Under the pieces are notes generated by a model that was not told where the DNA came from, made no database searches, and saw only the letters and a program-made list of their open reading frames with translations. 64,000 nt of DNA from Lichenihabitans sp033947565 (GTDB taxonomy: Bacteria; Pseudomonadota; Alphaproteobacteria; Rhizobiales; Beijerinckiaceae): positions 1-64,000 of the forward strand of contig NZ_JARPVX010000008.1 in NCBI RefSeq assembly GCF_033947565.1, in the 5' to 3' direction. Made by a program: the position numbers and the translations under genes. This document shows, in pieces, positions 37,701 through 46,265 of the stretch (its first letter is position 1; each line of letters opens with the position of its first letter).

Positions 37701-38696
37701 GTGCTGCGCTACCTTGCCCGTCGCCTCCTGATCATGATCCCGACGCTGTTCTTCACCAGCGCCATCATCTTCACGGTCATCAACCTGCCGCCGAGCGATT
37801 ATTTCAGCAATTATGTCGCCGAGATCCAGGCCCAGGGCGAGAAGGCCGATACGAGCCGCATCGACTTCCTGAAGAAGGAATACGGCTTCGACAAGCCGCC
37901 AGTGCAGCGCTACTTCTTGTGGGTCGCCGGCCTGCTGCATGGCGATTACGGTTATTCGTTCGAATACCAGCTTCCCGTGCGCGACGTGGTGGGGGACCGT
38001 CTCTACCTGACCATGCTGGTGTCGTTCTCGACCATCATCTTCACGTGGCTGGTGGCGTTTCCGATCGGCATCTATTCGGCCACCCATCAATATAGCTGGG
38101 CCGACTATGGGTTGACGACGCTTGGTCTGCTGGGCCTCGCGATCCCGCACTTCCTGTTGGCGCTGTTGTTCATGTATTTCGCCAACAGCTGGTTCGGTCT
38201 GTCGATCGGCGGCTTGATGGACCCGCGCTACCTCAACGCGCCGATGAGCTGGGATAAGCTCCGCTCGATCCTGGCCCATCTGTGGATCCCGGTGATCATC
38301 ATCGGCACTGCCGGCACGGGGGCGATGATCCGCTCCGTGCGGGCCAACCTGCTCGAGGAATTGCAGAAGCAATATGTCACCACGGCGCGCGCCAAGGGTC
38401 TGCATCCGTTTCGGACCCTGATGAAATATCCGTTCCGGCTGGCGATGAACTTCTTCATCTCGGACATCGGCAGCATCCTGCCGTCGGTGGTGTCCGGTGC
38501 CGAGCTGGTGGCGATCGTTCTGTCCTTGCAGACCACGGGGCCGTTGCTGGTGCACGCCCTGCAGACCCAGGACATGTATCTCGCAGGCTCCTTCCTGATG
38601 TTTTTGGCGACGCTGACCATCGTGGGCGTCCTGATCTCGGACATCGCCCTGGCGTTCCTCGATCCGCGCATCCGGCTGCAAGGGGGATCGCGCTGA
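37701..38696 (+). CDS. Peptide ABC importer permease (DppB/YejB family)
   Basis: A 331-residue permease with a GTG start 4 bases after the binding-protein stop. It has six hydrophobic helices, a periplasmic segment of about 60 residues after helix 1 (FSNYVAEIQAQGEKADT...), as in YejB-like permeases, and the EAA loop KQYVTTARAKGLHPFRTLMKYPFRLA. It ends by a 1-base stop-start overlap (TGATG) with the next permease. Confidence 0.92.
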   Translation: MLRYLARRLLIMIPTLFFTSAIIFTVINLPPSDYFSNYVAEIQAQGEKADTSRIDFLKKEYGFDKPPVQRYFLWVAGLLHGDYGYSFEYQLPVRDVVGDRLYLTMLVSFSTIIFTWLVAFPIGIYSATHQYSWADYGLTTLGLLGLAIPHFLLALLFMYFANSWFGLSIGGLMDPRYLNAPMSWDKLRSILAHLWIPVIIIGTAGTGAMIRSVRANLLEELQKQYVTTARAKGLHPFRTLMKYPFRLAMNFFISDIGSILPSVVSGAELVAIVLSLQTTGPLLVHALQTQDMYLAGSFLMFLATLTIVGVLISDIALAFLDPRIRLQGGSR

Positions 38697-39865
38697 TGAA
38701 TGCGTTGCCGCCCGTCCCCTCGTCGCTGGCCCATTACGTCTCGACCGCGCCCTTCGACGTGAAGTCGGTGCAGCGGCTCAGCCCCGCGCAGGAGCGGGTG
38801 TATCTGGCGTCGCAATGGCGCCTGATGTGGTGGAAGTTCAAGCGACATCGCCTGGCCGTGCTGGCCGGGCTTATCCTGCTGGTGCTCTACGGCACCATTC
38901 CGTTTTCCGAGTTCCTGGCCCCCTATAACGGTCAAACCCGCAACACCGAGTTCATTCGGTCGCCACCGCAGCGAATGCACTTCTTCCACGAAGGTCGCTT
39001 TGCGCCATTCGTTTACGGCGAGCACTTCACCCTTAATCTGAAGGATCTGAACCGCGACTACGCCCTCGATCGGACCGAGGTTCAGCACATCCGCTTCTTT
39101 TGCCATGGCGATCGCTATCGCTTCTGGGGCCTGATCGCGGCCGATCGGCATCTGATGTGCCCCGCACGGGACGGCACATTGTTCCTACTGGGCAGCGACC
39201 GGCTCGGTCGCGACATCCTGTCCCGCATGATCTATGGCGCCCGGATCTCGCTGACGGTCGGCTTGATCGGCATCTCGATCTCGTTCCTGCTCGGCATCAC
39301 GATCGGCGGTCTCGCGGGCTATTATGGCGGTTGGTTCGACCTGATCAGCCAGCGGGCCATTGAGATCGTGCATTCCATCCCGCATATCCCGCTCTGGCTC
39401 GCGCTCGGCGCCGTGATGCCGGTGACCTGGAGCCCCATGCTGGTTTATTTCGGCATCACGGTCATCCTCGGCCTGATGGACTGGACGGGGCTGGCGCGTG
39501 CCGTGCGGGCCAAGCTGCTGTCGTTGCGCGAAGAAGATTACGTGCTGGCCGCACGGTTGATGGGGGCCGGCACGCCGCGGGTGCTGTTCCGCCACCTGCT
39601 CCCCGGCTTCATCAGCCATCTGATCGCCTCAGCCACTATCACGATCCCGAGCATGATCCTCGGCGAAACGGCGCTGAGCTTTCTTGGCCTCGGCCTGCGC
39701 GCACCCGTGATCTCCTGGGGCGTCATGCTGAACGAGGCGCAGAACATGAACGTGGTGGTGCTCTACCCCTGGCTGATGCTGCCCGTGGTGCCGGTGATCC
39801 TGGTCATCCTGGCGTTCAACTTCCTGGGGGATGGGCTTCGCGACGCGGCCGACCCCTACCACTAA
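38696..39865 (+). CDS. Peptide ABC importer permease (OppC/YejE family)
   Basis: A 389-residue permease with a long cytoplasmic N-terminus, first helix at about residues 57-80, then an extended periplasmic insert of about 90 residues (EFLAPYNGQTRNTEF...) before LGSDRLGRDILSRMIYGARIS. The EAA loop is EEDYVLAARLMGAGTPRVLFRHLLPG. It completes the importer. A glycosyltransferase gene begins 17 bases later, so transcription may run through into the glycan cluster. Confidence 0.92.
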   Translation: MNALPPVPSSLAHYVSTAPFDVKSVQRLSPAQERVYLASQWRLMWWKFKRHRLAVLAGLILLVLYGTIPFSEFLAPYNGQTRNTEFIRSPPQRMHFFHEGRFAPFVYGEHFTLNLKDLNRDYALDRTEVQHIRFFCHGDRYRFWGLIAADRHLMCPARDGTLFLLGSDRLGRDILSRMIYGARISLTVGLIGISISFLLGITIGGLAGYYGGWFDLISQRAIEIVHSIPHIPLWLALGAVMPVTWSPMLVYFGITVILGLMDWTGLARAVRAKLLSLREEDYVLAARLMGAGTPRVLFRHLLPGFISHLIASATITIPSMILGETALSFLGLGLRAPVISWGVMLNEAQNMNVVVLYPWLMLPVVPVILVILAFNFLGDGLRDAADPYH

Positions 39866-39881
39866 GGGCAGCCGGCCTACC

Positions 39882-40991
39882 TTGCGGATCGCCTTCTACG
39901 CGCCCCTGAAGGCGCCGGATCATCCCGTACCCTCCGGCGACCGCACCATGGCTCGCGCCCTGATCGCAGCCTTGCGCAAAGCCGGCCATGTGGTGGAGCA
40001 ACCGTCGGGGCTACGCAGCTTTCTGCCCACACCCGACCCGGACGGGCAGGCGGCGCTTCTGGCCGAGGCGACGGCCGAGCAGGCCCGCGTCGCCTCGGCC
40101 TGGACCGGCGAGGCGCCCGACCTCTGGTTCACCTACCACAACCATTACAAGGCACCCGACCTGATCGGGCCGGCCCTGGCCCAGCACTTCGGAAGCACTT
40201 ATGTGCTGGCCGAGGCCAGCCACGCGCCGAAGCGGGCCGCCACCTGGGGCGCTTGGCATGCTGCCGCCGAAGCCGCGAGCCGCGCCGCCGACCTCCATGT
40301 CTGCTTCACCCCGCGCGATCGCTTGGGCCTGCTGCCGCTGGTGAAGCCGGGCGCCAGCACGCTGCTGCTGCCACCGTTCATCGACGTCCTCCCCACGGCG
40401 GCAGGATCGACGCCGCGACAGCCCGGCCCCGCCCGCCTCGTGACAGTCGCGATGATGCGGCCAGGCGATAAGCTCGACAGCTACCGCTTCCTGGCCGAAG
40501 CCCTCGCCATCCTGACCGACCGGGCCTGGCACCTCGACGTCGTGGGTGACGGCCCGGCCCGCGCGGCGGTGCAGGCGTGTTTCGCCGCCTGCTCCGCCGA
40601 CCGCATCACCTGGCACGGGGAACTTGGGCGCGATGCCACGCAGGCTCGGCTTGCCGCAGCCGACATCTTCGTCTGGCCAGGCTTCGGGGAAGCCTTCGGG
40701 CTCGCTTACCTCGAGGCGCAGGCCGCCGGGGTGCCGGTCGTGGCGCTCGATACGGCGGGCGTCGGCAGCGTGGTCCAGGCCGGCGACACCGGCATTCTAA
40801 TTGCCGAGGCATCGGTCGCCGCCTACGGGCAGGCCGTGCGCCGCCTGCTGGACGACACTGACGCCATAACCCGCATGGGCGGCGCAGCGCGGCACTTCGT
40901 GACCTCGGAACGTACGCTGGACGGGGCCGCCGCCATCCTGGACAAGGGGCTTCGGGAGGCGCGGCACGGGAAGGCATGCAGACATGGATGA
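39882..40991 (+). CDS. Glycosyltransferase, GT4-like
   Basis: A GT-B glycosyltransferase of about 369 residues from a TTG start at 39882. The N-terminal acceptor domain begins with LRIAFYAPLKAPDHPVPSGDRTMARALI. The C-terminal donor domain has the GT4 E-x7-E region (WPGFGEAFGLAYLEAQAAGVPVVA). An ATG at 39831 inside the permease gene is an alternative start. The next gene, a deacetylase-like protein, overlaps by 8 bases, so the two are coupled. It probably adds a sugar to an envelope glycan. Confidence 0.85.
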   Translation: MRIAFYAPLKAPDHPVPSGDRTMARALIAALRKAGHVVEQPSGLRSFLPTPDPDGQAALLAEATAEQARVASAWTGEAPDLWFTYHNHYKAPDLIGPALAQHFGSTYVLAEASHAPKRAATWGAWHAAAEAASRAADLHVCFTPRDRLGLLPLVKPGASTLLLPPFIDVLPTAAGSTPRQPGPARLVTVAMMRPGDKLDSYRFLAEALAILTDRAWHLDVVGDGPARAAVQACFAACSADRITWHGELGRDATQARLAAADIFVWPGFGEAFGLAYLEAQAAGVPVVALDTAGVGSVVQAGDTGILIAEASVAAYGQAVRRLLDDTDAITRMGGAARHFVTSERTLDGAAAILDKGLREARHGKACRHG

Positions 40992-41727
40992 TGTGTGGGC
41001 ACCGGTGGACGCCGCCTTGGATCGGGTGGCAGCCACGTCCAAGACGGTGACGCTCTGGTGGCGCGACGACGACGCCGTCACGACCACGCGAGCCCTCGAC
41101 CGGCTGACCGCCCTGGCGCGGCGCCACGCCTGCCCGGTGCTGTTGGCCGTGATCCCGGCGCCGGCCGACCGGCATCTCGCCACCTACACGAAGGCCGAGC
41201 CGCTGCTGACGCCGACCCAGCACGGCTTTCTTCATACCAATCACGCAGGGCTGCTGCAGCGAGCCGCGGAACTCGGCGGCAACCGCCCCCTCGAGGCGAT
41301 CCTGACCGACCTTGCGCAGGGGCGCGACCGCTTGGCCGACCTGTTCGCCGGCCGTCATACCGACATTCTAGTGCCGCCCTGGAACCGGATCGCGCCGGAG
41401 GTCGTGCCGCACCTGCCCGACCTCGGCTTCGGCGGCCTGTCGACCTTTGCGGACCTACATGCCGGAACGCCAAAGCTCGATGTCGTCAATTGCAGCCTCG
41501 ACATCATCGACTGGCGCAACGGCCGGCGCTGTCACCGGCTGCCGAAGCTGGTCGACAAGCTCGCCACCCTGATCGATGCAGGGCGCCCGATCGGCCTCCT
41601 GACCCACCACCTCGTGCACGACGACGATGCCTGGGCCTTCATCGATGCCATGCTGGAGCGCTGCGTCGCCCGAGGTGTGGCGGTGACAACGGCCGACCGG
41701 CTCCGCGGCGCCGTCGCGGCTGGTTAG
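40984..41727 (+). CDS. Polysaccharide-deacetylase-like protein
   Basis: A 247-residue protein resembling NodB-fold deacetylases. The metal motif is LWWRDDDAV (about residues 24-32), a His pair sits in GFLHTNHA, the PPWNRI motif is near residue 137, and LLTHHLVHDDD lies near the end. The divalent metal ligands thus look present in a diverged arrangement. No signal peptide is visible, so it would act in the cytoplasm, perhaps on a lipid-linked sugar made by the adjacent glycosyltransferase. Confidence 0.78.
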   Translation: MDDVWAPVDAALDRVAATSKTVTLWWRDDDAVTTTRALDRLTALARRHACPVLLAVIPAPADRHLATYTKAEPLLTPTQHGFLHTNHAGLLQRAAELGGNRPLEAILTDLAQGRDRLADLFAGRHTDILVPPWNRIAPEVVPHLPDLGFGGLSTFADLHAGTPKLDVVNCSLDIIDWRNGRRCHRLPKLVDKLATLIDAGRPIGLLTHHLVHDDDAWAFIDAMLERCVARGVAVTTADRLRGAVAAG

Positions 41728-41829
41728 CCCGGAGGCTGTCAGCGCCAAACGGCAACCCTTTGGCCCGATCGGGCAGCCCACCAAGAAGGGATGCTGAGTT
41801 CGTCTGGTTTAGTCAGAACCAGAGAAACG

Positions 41830-42291
41830 CTAGACCGCGCGAGCCTGCCGCTGCGCCTCCGCCAAGGCATGGTTGGTGCGTTCGAGCCGCCCGGCCAGCA
41901 CCCGCATGATGGCGATACTCATTTCGGGAAAGCTCTTCAGCAGCCCCATGAGCTGTGCCTTGCCGATTGCCAGCGTTTCGCAGCGCGAGCTTGCCCGCAC
42001 CGTGGCGGTGCGGGGCGTATCGCAGAGGATCGCGATATCTCCCACGAAATCGTTGCGCCCGACGCTGGCGACCCGGATGTCGCAGTCGCCCGCCTGCACG
42101 AACACATCGGCGCCCCCGTTCAGGATCACGAAAGCCTGTTCACCCCGCTCCCCCTCGCGGCACAGGGTCTGGCCTTCGTCGAACACCAAGCGCTGCGACG
42201 CGAAGGCCAACAGCTTGAGTTTGGCCGCATCCACCGAAGCGAAGATCGGTACGCCCCGCAACACTTCGACGTCTTCCTTCAGCGCATTCAC
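41830..42291 (-). CDS. Cyclic-nucleotide-binding domain protein
   Basis: A 153-residue protein that is a single cNMP-binding domain. It has the beta-roll start LVFDEGQTLCREGERGEQAFVILNG and the phosphate-binding-cassette region FVGDIAILCDTPRTATVRAS, which keeps the Arg-Thr-Ala-Thr core but has lost the usual GE..L pair. No DNA-binding or enzymatic domain is attached. The GTG start lies 34 bases behind the degenerate ABC protein, which suggests that it regulates or docks to that membrane protein. Confidence 0.88.
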   Translation of the reverse strand: MNALKEDVEVLRGVPIFASVDAAKLKLLAFASQRLVFDEGQTLCREGERGEQAFVILNGGADVFVQAGDCDIRVASVGRNDFVGDIAILCDTPRTATVRASSRCETLAIGKAQLMGLLKSFPEMSIAIMRVLAGRLERTNHALAEAQRQARAV

Positions 42292-42325
42292 GACTTGCCC
42301 CTCCCCATGGCCGCCCTGTCCCGCG

Positions 42326-45070
42326 TCACGCCGAGATCTTCAGGGTTTCGCGGTGCTGGCTTTCTTCGCTCGTGGCGGGTTCCGGCGCCCGCGTTTCACG
42401 GCCGACCCGCCCGTCCTCCATATGCAGGACGCGGTCGAAATGCTCCCCGAGCCGCGGGTTCTCGAGATTCCACAGCACCCCAAAGCCCTGCCCGTCCATG
42501 GGTCGGCCAAGGGCGAGCACGCGCCCCAGAATGGCCTCCTGCCCGGCCGCATCGAGCTGCGACAGCCCCCGATGCACCAGAAGATAATCGGGACGCCGCA
42601 ACAGGGCGCGGCCCATCGCAAGCTTCTGCCGCTGGCTTCCGGTCAACCGCTTGCCGGCCGTGCCGATGTTGAAGGCGAGTCCCGCCTCGAAGACCTCCGG
42701 CCGCAGGCCGCGTTCGGCGATCACGTCGTGCAGCAGGGCATTCACCCGATGCTCGGCCTCGGCGATCCCGAAGGCGACGCGGCCCATCACGATATTGTCC
42801 TTCGCGGTGCCGGCCGCGATGTAGCGGTCCGGATGGAAGAAGGCGATCTTCTCCTGATCTTCGCCGAGCGCCTTGTGGAAGGCCTTGCGGGCCGTCACCA
42901 GCCGTTCGATCAAGGCATCGTCGAGCAGGCCGAGGCGGTCACGCGGCTCGATGTAGTTGAAGGCGAGATCGAGGAAGATCGCCTGATCGCCGGCGATCGC
43001 CGACTTGAGCGGGCGGCTGCCGACGCGCTTCAACGCCGCCTGATAGTCCGGGAAGTCTTCCGGACTCATCAGGCTCAATTGTTCGAACAGCGGGTTGTCG
43101 GGCTCGAGCCCCTGGAACAGCTCCATGATGGTGGACGCGATGGCTCGACCCATGCCGTACAGCGAGTCGTCGAGCTTCAGGTCCGCCAGGATCTTGCGCA
43201 GCTCCGGGTTGGAACCGAGGCGCTTCAGGTCGTAGGCCTCGCTGATCGGCATGCCGAAAACGAGGTTCTCGCCGATCGACGCCTGGGCGTTGTAAAGGTC
43301 CGGGTCGAAGGGCTCGACCAGATGCACGGCTCCGCTCTCGTCGAGCTTGGCCCGGAACGAGGTTCGGGCTTCCACAAAGGCCTGCTGCACGGCGGCCGAA
43401 GGCTCGGCCAGCGACCGGTTGAGCCCGAAGCTGACGACATCGGATTCGAGATCTACCGTGGTAAGCACCGCCTGCAGTCGGTCGTTGATATCCTCGGGCC
43501 CGGTGGCGCCAGCCGCCTCGTAATCCACCCAGTCGCCGGCGAAATCGAGGCTCGTGGTGCCGGATTTGATGATCTTGTGGCGGACCACGTCGCCGCTCGG
43601 CCGCAACACACGGTGCCGCAAGCCGTAGAGCAGCGCATCCGTGATGGTGGATTGCGGGAAGAACGGCTCGGCGCCCACAACGGAAATGCGACGCCCCGTG
43701 ATGGCGGACGGCCATTCGCGCAGGTCGCGCCCTGCCAGGGCCACGCGGCCGCTATCGGGCGTCACCAGCCGGGCCAACACTTCGACCAGCGTCTCGCCGC
43801 CGCTCGTCGCATTGCCGTCGATGGCCGTGAACTCCCCGAGCTCCAGCGTCACCGACAGGTTGTCGAGCAGGCGTGAGCTTGCCGTGTCGATGACCGTCAC
43901 GGCCGACAACGCCACCTCGCCCTCGAGGTGCGGAATTGGCCCGTCGAAGTCGGGCGGCGGCAGCAGGTCGAGCGACGGATCGACCGAGAACTGCTCGATC
44001 ACCTGGGTATATTTCACCTCGACGTCGAGCCGCTGCTGGTCCCAGTCGATGAGGTCCTTCACGGGGGACGGCAGATCCTTATAGGCCGAGATCACGGCCA
44101 CCAGCTGGCCGATGTTCAGGTGCCCCGCGATCGCCAGCAGGCCACCCACCATATAGAACAGGAAGGGTGTGATCTGGGCCAGCAGGTTGTTCAGGAACTT
44201 GACGAAGAACTTCCACTGGTAAAGCGCGAAGCGGATGCCGAAGATCGTGGTCAACCGGGCCGCGACATCGGCCCGGTGATAGTTCGAGACGTCGTTGGTG
44301 AGGATGTTCGGCATGTCGTCGATGATCTCGCCGATGCGACCGGCGAGGGCCCGCGACGTGAGCTGGCGTTGCCGGCCCAGAACCAGCTGCTTGCGGCGCA
44401 TGCGCGGGATCACCACCCCCTGCACGGCCAGAAGCCCCAGCGCGATCAGCCCCAGCATGACGTTCTGAGTCAGGATGAACACCAGCGCCGTGATGATCTG
44501 GCCGCCCAGGAAGAAGGGCTGCACGAAGGCGTCGCCGATGAACCCACCGAGCGGCTCCACCTCGTCCTTGATCATGGTGGCGATCTCGGCCGGCTTGATG
44601 CGGCGATGCTCGGACGGCGGAAAGCGCAGCACCCGGTCGACGAGGTCGTAGCGCAGCTGCTGCAGCATCCGTTCGCCGAGCCGGCCCTTGTAGGTATTGA
44701 TGTAGAACTTGAAGAGGCCGTTGACGATGACGAGCAGCAGGAAGGCCGCGCTCAACACGATCAACGACGACATCCGGTTCAGGTCGAACCCATGCAGCAG
44801 TTCGAGGAAACCCTGCTGGTTAATGGCCGGCGGCACCGGCACGCGCACCTGGAAATAATGCTGAGTGTCGGTTGCGCGCTCGAAGCCCTTCGCCTGGATC
44901 GGCCCGTTCACGATATATTTGGGCAGGTCCAACATCAGATAGTTGAACGGCATCGAGGCCAGGATGACGAACAGGATCCAGGCCTGCTCGCGCCGCGTTT
45001 GCTGCCAGATGTAGCGAAACAGGCTCGCTTCCATGGTGCGTCCGTTCTTGGGCGCACCAAAGCGCCGCAT
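42326..45070 (-). CDS. ABC-exporter-like membrane protein with a degenerate, enlarged nucleotide-binding domain
   Basis: A 914-residue protein. Residues about 15-345 form an ABC-exporter type transmembrane domain with six helices. The nucleotide-binding domain begins near 385 but the Walker A reads GNATSGGET (419-427), with Lys replaced by Gly. The signature is LTGSQRQK (809-816), the Walker B LLVHRGLSQLD has His-Arg for Asp-Glu, and the H-loop His is missing. Between Walker A and signature are about 380 residues, roughly 280 more than normal. They contain three related segments (464-483, 584-606, 742-763). ATP hydrolysis seems impossible. The start could also be 45034. Confidence 0.85.
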   Translation of the reverse strand: MRRFGAPKNGRTMEASLFRYIWQQTRREQAWILFVILASMPFNYLMLDLPKYIVNGPIQAKGFERATDTQHYFQVRVPVPPAINQQGFLELLHGFDLNRMSSLIVLSAAFLLLVIVNGLFKFYINTYKGRLGERMLQQLRYDLVDRVLRFPPSEHRRIKPAEIATMIKDEVEPLGGFIGDAFVQPFFLGGQIITALVFILTQNVMLGLIALGLLAVQGVVIPRMRRKQLVLGRQRQLTSRALAGRIGEIIDDMPNILTNDVSNYHRADVAARLTTIFGIRFALYQWKFFVKFLNNLLAQITPFLFYMVGGLLAIAGHLNIGQLVAVISAYKDLPSPVKDLIDWDQQRLDVEVKYTQVIEQFSVDPSLDLLPPPDFDGPIPHLEGEVALSAVTVIDTASSRLLDNLSVTLELGEFTAIDGNATSGGETLVEVLARLVTPDSGRVALAGRDLREWPSAITGRRISVVGAEPFFPQSTITDALLYGLRHRVLRPSGDVVRHKIIKSGTTSLDFAGDWVDYEAAGATGPEDINDRLQAVLTTVDLESDVVSFGLNRSLAEPSAAVQQAFVEARTSFRAKLDESGAVHLVEPFDPDLYNAQASIGENLVFGMPISEAYDLKRLGSNPELRKILADLKLDDSLYGMGRAIASTIMELFQGLEPDNPLFEQLSLMSPEDFPDYQAALKRVGSRPLKSAIAGDQAIFLDLAFNYIEPRDRLGLLDDALIERLVTARKAFHKALGEDQEKIAFFHPDRYIAAGTAKDNIVMGRVAFGIAEAEHRVNALLHDVIAERGLRPEVFEAGLAFNIGTAGKRLTGSQRQKLAMGRALLRRPDYLLVHRGLSQLDAAGQEAILGRVLALGRPMDGQGFGVLWNLENPRLGEHFDRVLHMEDGRVGRETRAPEPATSEESQHRETLKISA

Positions 45071-45122
45071 GAGGAACCATATAGGCAGCCGAGCGCGATG
45101 GGAACGGCCGCCGCCGTCGCGA

Positions 45123-46265
45123 TCAGCCCTGCGGCCGGACCATGCGGCGCAGCAGGCTTGCCGTGGCTGGGGCGCCCGCGAGGTCGGCGTTCAATGCCGG
45201 AGTCGCAGCCTCGAGCGCCGCATCGATGGCGGTCGCGAGCGTCTCCGCGCCGAGGTCCCGCTCCGGCACCATGATGGCTCGGCCGTGCCGCGCCATCATG
45301 GTCGCCCGGACGGTTTGTTCGGTTTCGCCATCTTCCGCGTAAGGCACCAGCACGGCGCGACAGCCCGCCACCAGGATGTCGGCCACCGTGTTGTAGCCGG
45401 CCTGCGAGATCGAGAGGCGGGCCGTTGCCAGCATCGCCGCCAAGTCCGGCACCATGCGGGCCACTGTCACACCAGGGCCAGCCAGTTCGGTGGTGTCGGA
45501 AGACGCGTTCGGTCCCGCCAGCACCAGCCAGCGCGCGTCTGCGGCGGCACTGCGGGCACGGGCCTCGATCGCGGTGCGCAGCACCGACGCCCCGACAGCC
45601 CCCCCGCCCACAGAGACAACAACGTCGTAGCGGTCAGCCATGGGCACCGGAGTAGGCCGCGGCGGCGCCACGAGGCCCGTATAGGCGATCTTGTCCGCAA
45701 AGGCGTCGGCGCCGGGAAAGCTGTCGCCGAGCCGCGCCAAGGCCGGATCACCATGCACCAGCACGGAATCAACGAAGCGCGCGATCGTGGCCACCGTTTC
45801 GGACACCCGCTCGGGCCGGTGGTTCTCCTGCAGGATGTCCCGCACCGAGGCCGCGACACGCGGCGGCACGGCCCAGGCCCGCACGGCTTCGAGCAGGGGG
45901 ATGAGCTCGAAGCGCATCTGCCGTCGGCCGAACGGAAAGGCCTCGATCAGCAAGGCGTCCGGCCGATGCCGCACCACATGGGCCAGCAATGCATCCCGCC
46001 GCGCCGCCTGGTCGGCGGCCTCGAAGGGGCGCCCATCGGGATGCACGAGGCGGGACAAGCCGCCCGCCGCGGCGCGCACCGGCGGCAGCGCCACGATCCG
46101 CGCCCGGCCGGTCGCAAAACCGGCCGGCAAAGCGCCGCCGACCAGCACCTCGACGTCCCAGCCGTCCACCACCAGGGCATCCGCGATGCGGAAGGTCCGC
46201 GCCAGATGGCCGATGCCAAGCAGATGCTGCACATAAAGGCTCGCCCGCAGCGGCCGCTCAGCCAT
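45123..46265 (-). CDS. Glycosyltransferase, MurG/GT28-like
   Basis: A 380-residue GT-B protein. The N-terminus has the LYVQHLLGIGHLARTFRIADAL motif, a nucleotide-sugar epimerase-free GT28-like start (G-x-GH). The C-terminal half has VVSVGGGAVG and the donor-binding loop SISQAGYNTVADILVAGCRAVLVPY followed by E-E-Q residues (ETEQTVRA). The ATG at 46265 overlaps the preceding glycosyltransferase stop; a GTG at 46274 is an alternative. It belongs to a run of three glycosyltransferases that leads into the degenerate ABC protein. Confidence 0.85.
   Translation of the reverse strand: MAERPLRASLYVQHLLGIGHLARTFRIADALVVDGWDVEVLVGGALPAGFATGRARIVALPPVRAAAGGLSRLVHPDGRPFEAADQAARRDALLAHVVRHRPDALLIEAFPFGRRQMRFELIPLLEAVRAWAVPPRVAASVRDILQENHRPERVSETVATIARFVDSVLVHGDPALARLGDSFPGADAFADKIAYTGLVAPPRPTPVPMADRYDVVVSVGGGAVGASVLRTAIEARARSAAADARWLVLAGPNASSDTTELAGPGVTVARMVPDLAAMLATARLSISQAGYNTVADILVAGCRAVLVPYAEDGETEQTVRATMMARHGRAIMVPERDLGAETLATAIDAALEAATPALNADLAGAPATASLLRRMVRPQG

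Noticed and set aside
41873..45274. Two long plus-strand frames opposite the degenerate ABC-like gene
   Set aside because: Considered because the minus-strand protein is odd. The minus frame has transmembrane helices and ABC-family order, and the plus frames show only biased composition.
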